Positions 1 to 5,779 of a stretch of 5,887 nucleotides of DNA are shown one piece after another. A program made the position numbers and the translations under genes. The stretch comes from CAZKUR01 sp964556005. GTDB taxonomy: Bacteria > Bacteroidota > Ignavibacteria > Ignavibacteriales > Ignavibacteriaceae. The DNA lies in the NCBI GenBank assembly GCA_964556005.1, contig CAZKUR010000146.1, forward strand, positions 1 to 5,887, written 5' to 3'. How positions within the stretch are numbered: position 1 is the stretch's first letter; every line of letters begins with the position of its first letter. The notes beneath the pieces were generated by a model. It searched no databases and was not told where the DNA came from. It saw nothing but the letters and a program-made list of their open reading frames with translations.

Positions 1-27
1 AGTAAGTCATAACATTTTATAAACGTA

Positions 28-151
28 GCTGACCAAAAAGTAATTTTGTCATCACGAACGAAGTGAAGTGATCTCACTTTTGAATTAAAAACGAAAGATT
101 GCTTCACTCGAAGACTCGTTCGCAATGACTTTTCTCTTCTTTTTGGTCAGC
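28..151. repeat. Palindromic repeat with 13-bp terminal inverted repeats (MITE/REP-like)
   Basis: The ends are a perfect 13-bp inverted repeat, gctgaccaaaaag at 28-40 and its complement at 139-151; imperfect pairing continues a few bases outward. Inside lies a second inverted pair, gtcatcacgaacg at 48-60 against cgttcgcaatgac at 117-129 (11 of 13), and a third, agtgaagtgatct at 62-74 against agattgcttcact at 96-108 (11 of 13). There is no ORF inside, so it is non-autonomous. It lies about 95 bases beyond the stop codon of the last operon gene, so the transcript may run into it and fold; it could protect or define the 3' end. No U-run follows the outer stem, so it is not a textbook intrinsic terminator. 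The inner modules recur at 5630-5764 and 5780-5887. Confidence 0.75.
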
Positions 152-244
152 CATGTTAGGATGAGTTTTTATGTTAAACAAAATATTGTGAATTCACCTT
201 CATAAAGTTGTTTTGAACACTTCTGATTTTACCAAACACTTTAT

Positions 245-1120
245 TCATTTTATCTCATCGTAATTTAATCTTAAGTGATTAACTTTTTTACCGTAAACCA
301 AAGCCTGTATCTCAGCCATTATGCCAAGTGCTATCTCATTTGGTGAATCGCCGCCGAGTTCAACTCCAATTGGAGAATATAGATTGCTGAGATTTAATTT
401 TTTATTAAATCTTTTCCTGATAAATGATATTGCTTCTTTAACTTTTCTTCCGGAGCCAATCATTCCTATATATTTCATTTCAGGATAATTTTTATAAATA
501 TACTCCAACACCTGCAAATCGTTTACATGATTGTGCGTAAGAATTACTGAATATCCCTGAACATTCAGCGGTAAGTGTTTTTTTCCCTTTGCATTCAGAT
601 TTGAAAAATCAACCAGGGTTTTCAGGTCGTTTAAATCTTTAGATAATTCATCAAGAATATTTTGACGGTTATCGAAAACCATTACATAATAACCTAGCTG
701 CTTTGCTAGTTTGGATACGGCCTGCCCGACATGACCTCCGCCGAAAATATAAATTGTTTTGGCAGAATTATAGACTTCATAAAATAAAGTAACTTCACCT
801 CCGCACAAAGAATTTATTTCAATCTTATTATTTTTTTTAACTTCAATATTATCCTTTACCTTGTCAGACAATGTATCTTTCATAATCAAAGTTTCGTTAA
901 AATTCTTTTCGCCTTTTTGAATCAATTCATTGCATTTTTTAACCGCATAAAATTCAACACCGCCGCCGCCGATTGTACCGGCAATTCTTCCCTCCGGCCC
1001 GACAAGCATTTTGAACCCGGTCTTTCCGGGTGTACTTCCTTTCATATTTACAATTGTAACAAGCACAGAGGCTTGATTTGTCTTTACTCTCTCTTCAAGT
1101 GCTTTAAATACTTCAATCAT
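245..1120 (-). CDS. xdhC: XdhC/CoxI-family molybdenum hydroxylase maturation protein
   Basis: This is a 291-residue cytoplasmic protein of the XdhC/CoxI family. Known members bind molybdenum cofactor, help to sulfurate it and insert it into xanthine dehydrogenase-type hydroxylases. The N-terminal XdhC_CoxI domain (about 5-75) shows GSTPGKTGFKM (28-38) and GTIGGGGVE (48-56). A CGGEV motif at 106-110 leads into the C-terminal Rossmann domain (about 120-265), with FGGGHVG at 126-132, a likely nucleotide-binding acidic residue in FDNR (139-142), and then IGMIGSGRK and SPIGVELGG further on. Both domains are present at the usual length. Its ATG overlaps the TGA of the upstream PLP enzyme (ATGA), so translation is probably coupled; only a weak AAGAAG precedes it. 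It is last in the operon. The hydroxylase it would serve is not in the window. It resembles XdhC rather than YqeB, which begins with a different nucleotide-binding motif. Confidence 0.88.
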   Translation of the reverse strand: MIEVFKALEERVKTNQASVLVTIVNMKGSTPGKTGFKMLVGPEGRIAGTIGGGGVEFYAVKKCNELIQKGEKNFNETLIMKDTLSDKVKDNIEVKKNNKIEINSLCGGEVTLFYEVYNSAKTIYIFGGGHVGQAVSKLAKQLGYYVMVFDNRQNILDELSKDLNDLKTLVDFSNLNAKGKKHLPLNVQGYSVILTHNHVNDLQVLEYIYKNYPEMKYIGMIGSGRKVKEAISFIRKRFNKKLNLSNLYSPIGVELGGDSPNEIALGIMAEIQALVYGKKVNHLRLNYDEIK

Positions 1121-2580
1121 AATAAACCGGCTTCTTTATTAAATTCTTTTATTAATTTATCAATCTTTGGCGTTAAGCTCCTGATATTTTCCCAATAACC
1201 GGGATAATCATACCATTGCGCATTTAATTCTTTCAAATCTTTTTGCTGCTGTTCAATCCAGGTAAAATATTTTAAGTTATGAATTCTTTTTCTATCGTAA
1301 TAATTTAATTCGAGCATCGAGGAGGTATTTGCGCCTAACAGGTTTTTATTATAAATCCTAACGGCATCATCATGAGTAAACTTGCCGAACTTTTCATTCA
1401 ATTCTTTTAACCGCGATCCGTATAAATCCATAGAATCGGTCAGAATAGTAAAAACAATATCGCTCTCTTTCAATTCAAAATATTTTGCAAATTTTATTGC
1501 AGAAAGAATATTTGCGATTCCGGATATCCCAATAACATCAAGATTAAAAGCTAACTTTTCCGGTACACCCGATTTTATCAAATAATTTTTACCTTCATCC
1601 TCATTAAAAAGTCTAATTAATTCTATGCAGTCGTTATCGTCTATTGCAATAACAACATCTGTGTTTTTAACGTTGTGAATCCACGGCACATGCTTATCGC
1701 CGATGCCTTCTATCCGGTGCCCGCCGTAACCGTTCAGAAGAAGAGTAGGGCATTGCAAAGCTTCGGAAGCCGCTATCTTCAAATTAGGAAATTTTAGTTT
1801 TAAATAGTCGCCTGCTGCAATCGTTCCGCCTGAACCTGTTGCAGAAATAAATCCGGCCAGATTTCCTTTTGATTTTAAATTTTTCTCAAACACTTCTTCA
1901 ACTGCATTGCCGGTAACTTCATAATGCCAGAGATAATTTCCAAACTCATCGAATTGATTAAATATTTTTATGTCGTCGCGGGATGCTTTTAGTTCCCAGC
2001 ATTTATCAAAAATTTCTTTAACGTTGCTTTCGCATCCCGGTGTTGCAATAACTTCACCGGCAAGATTACGCAGCCACTCGAATCTTTCAGAACTCATTTC
2101 TTCAGGCAGTATTGCAATTGATTCACAACCCAACAGCGCCGAATTGAACGAACCGCCTCTGCAGTAATTTCCAGTCGAGGGCCAGACGGCTTTCTGTAAA
2201 GTGGAATCAAAATTACCGGTAACCAATGCGGGAGCTAAGCAACCGTATGTTGCGCCGACTTTATGTGCTCCGGTCGGAAACCACCTTCCGACCAAAGCAA
2301 TAATTTTTGCTTTTACTCCGGTTAGTTCGGAAGGAAGTTCAATATAATTAACTCCACCAAATCCGCCACCGGATTCTTTTGGTTCGTTTTTCCATGTTAT
2401 TCTGAAAAGGTTCAGCGGATTAACCTCCCACAGTCCTACATTTTTCAAACGTTCAATTATACTCGAAGGAATCTTCGACGCATCTTTCATTTGTTCATAT
2501 GTCGGATAAATAATATTTTTTTCAATACATCTTTGAATATTGTTTTTACGGGAAGTTTGGTTAAACGTTAAGTCTATCAT
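1117..2580 (-). CDS. Fold-type II PLP-dependent enzyme (tryptophan synthase beta/cysteine synthase-like), reaction unknown
   Basis: This 487-residue protein has the hallmarks of fold-type II PLP enzymes. FPTGAHKVGA (101-110) contains the likely Schiff-base Lys107, in a GAHK context like that of tryptophan synthase beta. STGNY (135-139) is the asparagine/substrate loop. SATGSGGT (246-253) is the glycine-rich phosphate-binding loop. GGHRIEGIGDKHVP (about 286-299) resembles the substrate-site region of cysteine synthase relatives. It is longer than typical cysteine synthase (about 310) or diaminopropionate ammonia-lyase (about 400): it carries roughly 90 extra residues before the catalytic lysine and a long C-terminal tail. 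It does not look like YgeX (DpaL), although the operon setting suggests a similar job, elimination or cleavage of a diamino or ureido acid. An AGGGA ribosome-binding site lies six bases before the ATG and overlaps the stop codon of mocA; the 3' end overlaps xdhC by four bases. The fold is secure, the substrate unknown. Confidence 0.8.
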   Translation of the reverse strand: MIDLTFNQTSRKNNIQRCIEKNIIYPTYEQMKDASKIPSSIIERLKNVGLWEVNPLNLFRITWKNEPKESGGGFGGVNYIELPSELTGVKAKIIALVGRWFPTGAHKVGATYGCLAPALVTGNFDSTLQKAVWPSTGNYCRGGSFNSALLGCESIAILPEEMSSERFEWLRNLAGEVIATPGCESNVKEIFDKCWELKASRDDIKIFNQFDEFGNYLWHYEVTGNAVEEVFEKNLKSKGNLAGFISATGSGGTIAAGDYLKLKFPNLKIAASEALQCPTLLLNGYGGHRIEGIGDKHVPWIHNVKNTDVVIAIDDNDCIELIRLFNEDEGKNYLIKSGVPEKLAFNLDVIGISGIANILSAIKFAKYFELKESDIVFTILTDSMDLYGSRLKELNEKFGKFTHDDAVRIYNKNLLGANTSSMLELNYYDRKRIHNLKYFTWIEQQQKDLKELNAQWYDYPGYWENIRSLTPKIDKLIKEFNKEAGLL

Positions 2581-2586
2581 TTAGAA

Positions 2587-2591
2587 TCCCT
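2587..2591 (-). promoter_or_regulatory. Ribosome-binding site of the 487-residue PLP enzyme
   Basis: AGGGA on the minus strand, six bases before the ATG at 2580. It overlaps the TAG stop of mocA (2590-2592), so terminating ribosomes sit directly on it. It has the same sequence and spacing as the site chosen for mocA. Confidence 0.6.
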
Positions 2592-3264
2592 AATGTAAGT
2601 TTTTTAAATTTTCAATATATGATTTGGCAGCCAGAAGATCGCTGAAATTATCTATATCCATACAGATGCCCTCATCATTGACGGTGCAGAATTTTTGTTT
2701 GAATTCCTGAAGAATATCTCTCAGAATTAATTCATCTCTGCATTTAACTATATGCTTTGCAACGGCAGATTTAATCAGCACAGGGTGACCGCTGGAAATT
2801 TTCGGCTTCCCGTCTTTTTCATCTCCTTCAAGCATGGTAACCGGTAAAAAAACTTCCGGTTCGGGATCTTCGGAAAAGCACTCAATAAGTTTTTGGTAAG
2901 TGCTGAACAGCGCAAACGGTACATCGACAAGCGTTATAAATATACCACCAACATCTCCGGAAATATTTTGAAGTCCGCATTTAACTGAAGAAAGCATTCC
3001 GTTGAGATAGTTTTTATTCTCGACAAAATTTATTTTGCTTTTTTGAGAATCGGAAAGTATCGTAGTGCTTTCTACGATACCGGGTAGTGCATCAAAATTG
3101 TAGCCGCCTACCACGGTTACTTTCGCACAGATGTTAACCATCGGGACAATGGTTCTTATAAGAATCGGAACATCGCCGATTTCTATCTTCGGTTTCCAGT
3201 CGTTCATTCTTGTAGATAAGCCTGCCGCAAGAATGATACCTTCAAATTTATTTTGTTCAACCAT
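2590..3264 (-). CDS. mocA: MocA/YgfJ-type molybdenum cofactor cytidylyltransferase
   Basis: This cytoplasmic nucleotidyltransferase probably joins CMP to molybdopterin-Mo to give the cytosine dinucleotide cofactor used by xanthine dehydrogenase-type hydroxylases. It is 224 residues from the chosen start, normal for the family. LAAGLSTRM (12-20) is the NTP-binding signature, and LAAG rather than LAGG favours MocA over MobA. K24 follows in DWK, NYLNGMLSSVK (85-95) matches the MocA block, D114-V-P is the metal-binding motif usually written DMP, and GHPVL begins at 159. The residue after RM is Asn21 where Gly is usual. The start at 3264 is preferred because AGGGA lies six bases upstream, exactly as for the next gene; the alternative in-frame ATG at 3279 has no Shine-Dalgarno sequence and adds five residues (MQGSK). 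It sits 20 bases after the split PLP gene and 9 before the next. Pairing with xdhC supports a role in Mo-hydroxylase maturation. Confidence 0.83.
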   Translation of the reverse strand: MVEQNKFEGIILAAGLSTRMNDWKPKIEIGDVPILIRTIVPMVNICAKVTVVGGYNFDALPGIVESTTILSDSQKSKINFVENKNYLNGMLSSVKCGLQNISGDVGGIFITLVDVPFALFSTYQKLIECFSEDPEPEVFLPVTMLEGDEKDGKPKISSGHPVLIKSAVAKHIVKCRDELILRDILQEFKQKFCTVNDEGICMDIDNFSDLLAAKSYIENLKNLH

Positions 3265-3270
3265 CTTACT

Positions 3271-3275
3271 TCCCT
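3271..3275 (-). promoter_or_regulatory. Ribosome-binding site deciding the mocA start
   Basis: AGGGA on the minus strand, six bases before the ATG at 3264. It lies downstream of the other candidate ATG (3279), so it supports the shorter protein. The same sequence and spacing precede the next gene in the operon. Confidence 0.55.
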
Positions 3276-3284
3276 GCATTTTTG

Positions 3285-4079
3285 TTATATGTTTAAGTTA
3301 TCAATAATATAATCGATGTCCGGTTTAAAAATTTTAGGAAACTTAACCGATTTTAATGCGGCATCGATATCCTTAAGTCCGTGTCCGGTTAAAAGTAAAA
3401 CTATAAAATTTTCTTTCAGAATTTTTTTATTCATTTTTAAAAATCCTGCAAACGATGCGGCGGAAGATGGTTCGCAAAAAATGCCGCTCTTTTTTGAAAG
3501 ATAATTTTGTGCCGATAAAATTTCTTCATCACTTACCAAGACCATTTCGCCTTCAACCGATTTCAAATCTCTTACCGCGGTATAACCATTGCGTGCAACA
3601 TTAACAGAAATTGAATCGGCAATTGTAGTTGCTTTATAGCTGAGATCAAACTTATTATTATAAAAAGCATTATAAATAAAAGAACTATGTTCCGCCTGCA
3701 CTCCGATAATTTTAGGAAATTTTTTTATCATTCCCAAATATTTTAAATCGGAAAAGCCTTTGATAACTCCGCTTAAAACCACACCATCTCCGACGGGCAG
3801 AAATATATAATCGACTTCTTTCCCAGTTACTTGTTCAAGCAATTCAAATGAAACGGTTTTTTTCCCCTCTATTGTCATTGGGTTATAAGCTGTATTGCGA
3901 TTTAGGAATCCCGTTCTTTGCGAAAATTTTAATGAAAGGTCAAATGCTTTATCATAGTCGCCTTCTATTGGAATTAGGTTTGCACCATATTGAAGACACT
4001 GAACCAATTTTGCTTTTGGCGCTGATTCCGGCATAAAAATAAAAGCTTTTTGTCCTGCAGCCGCAGCAATTCCTGCCAT
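3285..4079 (-). CDS. Threonine-synthase-like PLP enzyme, C-terminal half of a split gene
   Basis: These 264 residues continue, in the same reading frame, the protein interrupted at 4080. The half starts MAGIAAAAGQ, which normally follows the STGNA loop as the helix of the small domain. It carries PVGDG (95-99, the phosphate-binding glycine loop), EPSSAA (203-208) and TGHGLKD (231-237), all typical of the C-terminal part of threonine synthase and its relatives. It lacks the PLP lysine, the zinc ribbon and the STGN loop, which are in the upstream half, so it cannot be an active enzyme alone. The ATG follows the TAA directly (TAAATG), so reinitiation is possible, but no Shine-Dalgarno sequence precedes it. 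No further stop or frameshift breaks this half, so the interruption is recent, an assembly error, or tolerated. Joined, the protein would be about 406 codons, a normal family length. The substrate need not be phosphohomoserine in this context. Confidence 0.72.
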   Translation of the reverse strand: MAGIAAAAGQKAFIFMPESAPKAKLVQCLQYGANLIPIEGDYDKAFDLSLKFSQRTGFLNRNTAYNPMTIEGKKTVSFELLEQVTGKEVDYIFLPVGDGVVLSGVIKGFSDLKYLGMIKKFPKIIGVQAEHSSFIYNAFYNNKFDLSYKATTIADSISVNVARNGYTAVRDLKSVEGEMVLVSDEEILSAQNYLSKKSGIFCEPSSAASFAGFLKMNKKILKENFIVLLLTGHGLKDIDAALKSVKFPKIFKPDIDYIIDNLNI

Positions 4080-4088
4080 TTAATAATC
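4077..4088 (-). other. In-frame TAA followed directly by ATG inside a PLP-enzyme gene
   Basis: The coding strand reads GAT TAT TAA ATG after GGT AAT GCT (Gly-Asn-Ala of the STGNA loop). Frame is kept across the junction, so this is a nonsense change rather than a frameshift. The codons giving Asp-Tyr-stop occupy the place where small residues such as Ala/Gly-Ser-Ser are usual. Confidence 0.8.
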
Positions 4089-4505
4089 AGCATTACCGGT
4101 TGAAGCAACAACAATTTCGCTTATATTATTTTTCTTTGCAAATGCAGAAACAAGATATGATGCTCTGTCTTTATATGATCCTGTAGGATTTGTACCGTCA
4201 AATTTTAAATAAATATTATTAAAGCCTAATTCATTTTGAATATTTTTTGCTTCAATAAGAGGAGTATTACCAACAGGTATTGAAGGAAAGTATGTTTCTT
4301 CTAACGGTAAAAAATTAAAGATATCATGTTTCTCTTTTTCATTAAAAAAATTCTTTAATTCTTCCGGGAGCTGAACTTTTAATATGCCTTTTAAAGGTTT
4401 ACCTTCAAGATTTTCTTCACGGCAATTAGGACATAGCATTAAATCTTTTTCTATCTTAAAAACCTGTCCGCAGTTATCGCATTTATATTTAAAATTCTCT
4501 TTCAT
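4080..4505 (-). CDS. Threonine-synthase-like PLP enzyme, N-terminal half with zinc ribbon, ended by an internal stop
   Basis: This is a 141-residue N-terminal half of a fold-type II PLP enzyme resembling threonine synthase. A zinc ribbon at 7-30 has Cys9, Cys12, Cys25 and Cys28 (CxxC-x12-CxxC). VGNTPLIEA begins at 78, GTNPTGSYKDR contains the likely PLP lysine Lys112, and STGNA (135-139) is the loop that holds the cofactor. The chain then reads Asp-Tyr-stop, and the rest of the enzyme follows in the same frame from 4079. The gene starts six bases after the carbamoyltransferase stop without a clear Shine-Dalgarno sequence, suggesting translational coupling. Alone it has the lysine but lacks the phosphate-binding glycine loop and most of the large domain. 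It may be a pseudogene half, a sequencing artefact, or one chain of a two-piece enzyme. In this operon the intact ancestor probably acted on an amino acid from ureide breakdown; true threonine synthesis is less likely because no hom or thrB neighbours are seen. Confidence 0.72.
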   Translation of the reverse strand: MKENFKYKCDNCGQVFKIEKDLMLCPNCREENLEGKPLKGILKVQLPEELKNFFNEKEKHDIFNFLPLEETYFPSIPVGNTPLIEAKNIQNELGFNNIYLKFDGTNPTGSYKDRASYLVSAFAKKNNISEIVVASTGNADY

Positions 4506-4511
4506 TAAAAA

Positions 4512-5522
4512 TTACATTGTCAAAGACATAATTGCTTTTGCGGTATGAAGCCTGTTTTCAGCTTCATCATATACAATTGAAATATTTGGGTTGTCAATGA
4601 TTTCATCCGTAACCTCGTGTCCTCTATCTGCCGGCAGCGCATGCATAAGCTTTACATTTTTATCAGCAAGTTTAATTCTCTTATCGTTGCAGATCCAGTC
4701 ATTATATTTTTCTAGATTAGATTTCATTTCCTTTTTACAAGCATCTTCATTTTTAAGATAATCATTCATTTCGTAATAACCGAAGCCCCCCCAATTTTTG
4801 GGAATTACAATTTGCGCACCTTCGAAAGCTTCATTCATATTATTTGTAAACTTTAGACTGCCTCCGCCTTCTTCGGCGTTCTTCTTTGCTTTTTTTACTA
4901 TCTCTTCGCTCAACGGAAATTCTTTCGGATGAGCTACCGTTACATCAATTCCGAATCGGGGAAATAATAATATCTGAGTTTGAGGTACGGATAACGGTTT
5001 TGAATGCGTATCCGCATAAGCCCACGAAACAGTTACTTTCAATCCTTTGGTATCTTTCCCGAAGTATTCGAAAATTGTCATCAAATCGGCAAGACCTTGA
5101 AACGGATGATAAATATCATCCTGAAGAGACATTACCGGTTTAGTTGAATACTTTGCCATTTCATTTAAATATTCATTCCCGATACCGTAAAAACAATTTC
5201 TTGATGCAATGCCGTGCCCCATTCTTGAAAGAATAATTGCAGTATCTTTCGGCGACTCGCCGTGTGATAGCTGCATCTTATCGGCTGTGAGATCATGTGC
5301 ATGCCCGCCGAGCTGCGTCATCCCCGCTTCCATGGAATTTCTTGTGCGGGTCGACTGCTCAAAAAATATCATGAACAATGTTTTGTCGGATAAATACCTC
5401 GTCGGAATTTCTTTTGCAAATTTTTCTTTTAAATCGAATGCTTTATCGAAAACAATATCCAATTCCTGCTTTGACCAATCTTCGCAAGTTAAGAAGTGTT
5501 TCCCCTTCAAATTTGAAATCAT
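4512..5522 (-). CDS. ygeW: Knotted carbamoyltransferase, YgeW-like
   Basis: This 336-residue cytoplasmic enzyme belongs to the aspartate/ornithine carbamoyltransferase superfamily. Motifs in order: STRTR (57-61) and HPFQ (139-142) for carbamoyl phosphate, GESPKDTA (88-95) in the loop region that closes over the active site, HALPADR (294-300), and DEAENRLHTAKA (319-330) at the C-terminus. HSKPLSVPQ (173-181) is the proline-containing segment characteristic of knotted transcarbamylases, and KPLSVPQ followed by RFGIDVTVAHP closely resembles E. coli YgeW. The HCLP cysteine is replaced by Ala295, and the C-terminal block is more like ornithine carbamoyltransferase than like E. coli YgeW, so the substrate may differ. 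YgeW-type enzymes are thought to be catabolic, releasing carbamoyl phosphate from a ureido compound. It is first in the operon, preceded by GAGGA seven bases upstream and a likely promoter. Arginine biosynthesis is unlikely because no arg genes are nearby. Confidence 0.83.
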   Translation of the reverse strand: MISNLKGKHFLTCEDWSKQELDIVFDKAFDLKEKFAKEIPTRYLSDKTLFMIFFEQSTRTRNSMEAGMTQLGGHAHDLTADKMQLSHGESPKDTAIILSRMGHGIASRNCFYGIGNEYLNEMAKYSTKPVMSLQDDIYHPFQGLADLMTIFEYFGKDTKGLKVTVSWAYADTHSKPLSVPQTQILLFPRFGIDVTVAHPKEFPLSEEIVKKAKKNAEEGGGSLKFTNNMNEAFEGAQIVIPKNWGGFGYYEMNDYLKNEDACKKEMKSNLEKYNDWICNDKRIKLADKNVKLMHALPADRGHEVTDEIIDNPNISIVYDEAENRLHTAKAIMSLTM

Positions 5523-5529
5523 TTTTTTA

Positions 5530-5534
5530 TCCTC
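5530..5534 (-). promoter_or_regulatory. Ribosome-binding site of ygeW
   Basis: GAGGA on the minus strand, seven bases before the ATG at 5522, with an A-rich spacer. It is the best Shine-Dalgarno match in the operon and confirms the start. Confidence 0.6.
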
Positions 5535-5570
5535 GTTTAAAATAAAGTATGTTTATAAATTTACTTTCTT

Positions 5571-5578
5571 CAAATATA
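5571..5578 (-). promoter_or_regulatory. Likely operon promoter, Bacteroidota-type -7 element
   Basis: TATATTTG on the minus strand fits the Bacteroidota -7 consensus TAnnTTTG exactly. Transcription would begin near 5565, leaving a leader of about 43 bases. A TTG lies 14 bases upstream, shorter than the usual spacing of about 19, so the -33 element is weak. Just upstream, 5586-5598 is a small perfect inverted repeat (TGGTT-AAC-AACCA) that could be part of an operator, but it is too short to call. This is the only promoter-like match I found between the operon and the right-hand repeats. Confidence 0.4.
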
Positions 5579-5629
5579 TTTTAATTGGTTAACAACCATA
5601 TCCTAAAATGGTGAAAAAGTCTAACAATC

Positions 5630-5764
5630 GTCGTTGCGAACCCAACGGAGTTCAGATTTGAATGTTGGTGAGGTAAAGCAATCTCACTATTTTCTTTTTA
5701 ATGGTTGAGATTACTTCACCCGGCTACCGAACGCAAAACACCTTAAATCCGGGTTCGTAATGAC
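5630..5764. repeat. Dispersed palindromic repeat, second copy
   Basis: The ends gtcgttgcgaaccc (5630-5643) and gggttcgtaatgac (5751-5764) are inverted repeats matching at 12 of 14 positions. Inner arms ggtaaagcaatctca (5672-5686) and tgagattacttcacc (5706-5720) match at 13 of 15 around an AT-rich centre. It has the same architecture as the inner part of 28-151 (gtcat..cgaac outside, gtgaag..atctca inside) but lacks the gctgaccaaaaag ends. It lies about 50 bases upstream of the promoter and contains no ORF. Only 15 bases separate it from the next copy. Confidence 0.7.
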
Positions 5765-5779
5765 AAAAGCCAAATAATT

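Noticed and set aside
28..151. Intrinsic terminator of the operon
   Set aside because: The stem is long and imperfect and no U-run follows it on the minus strand; its T-rich stretch is inside the stem. It may still influence the 3' end.
917..1198. Plus-strand ORF opposite xdhC
   Set aside because: It is antisense to a gene with clear family motifs and has no recognisable domain; it is a shadow frame. The same holds for the plus-strand ORFs at 1382-1585, 1970-2167, 3316-3504, 3848-4036, 4886-5143 and 5209-5592.
4080..4082. Recoding of the stop as selenocysteine or programmed readthrough
   Set aside because: The codon is TAA, not TGA, the expected residue is small and not a conserved Cys, and no recoding hairpin is evident downstream.
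4077..4091. Frameshift as the cause of the split PLP gene
   Set aside because: Both halves are in the same frame with no bases gained or lost relative to the expected loop length, so a single stop codon is the break.
4080..4505. True biosynthetic threonine synthase (thrC)
   Set aside because: The motifs fit the family, but no homoserine pathway genes are nearby and the operon is Mo-cofactor and ureide-like, so I give no thrC symbol.
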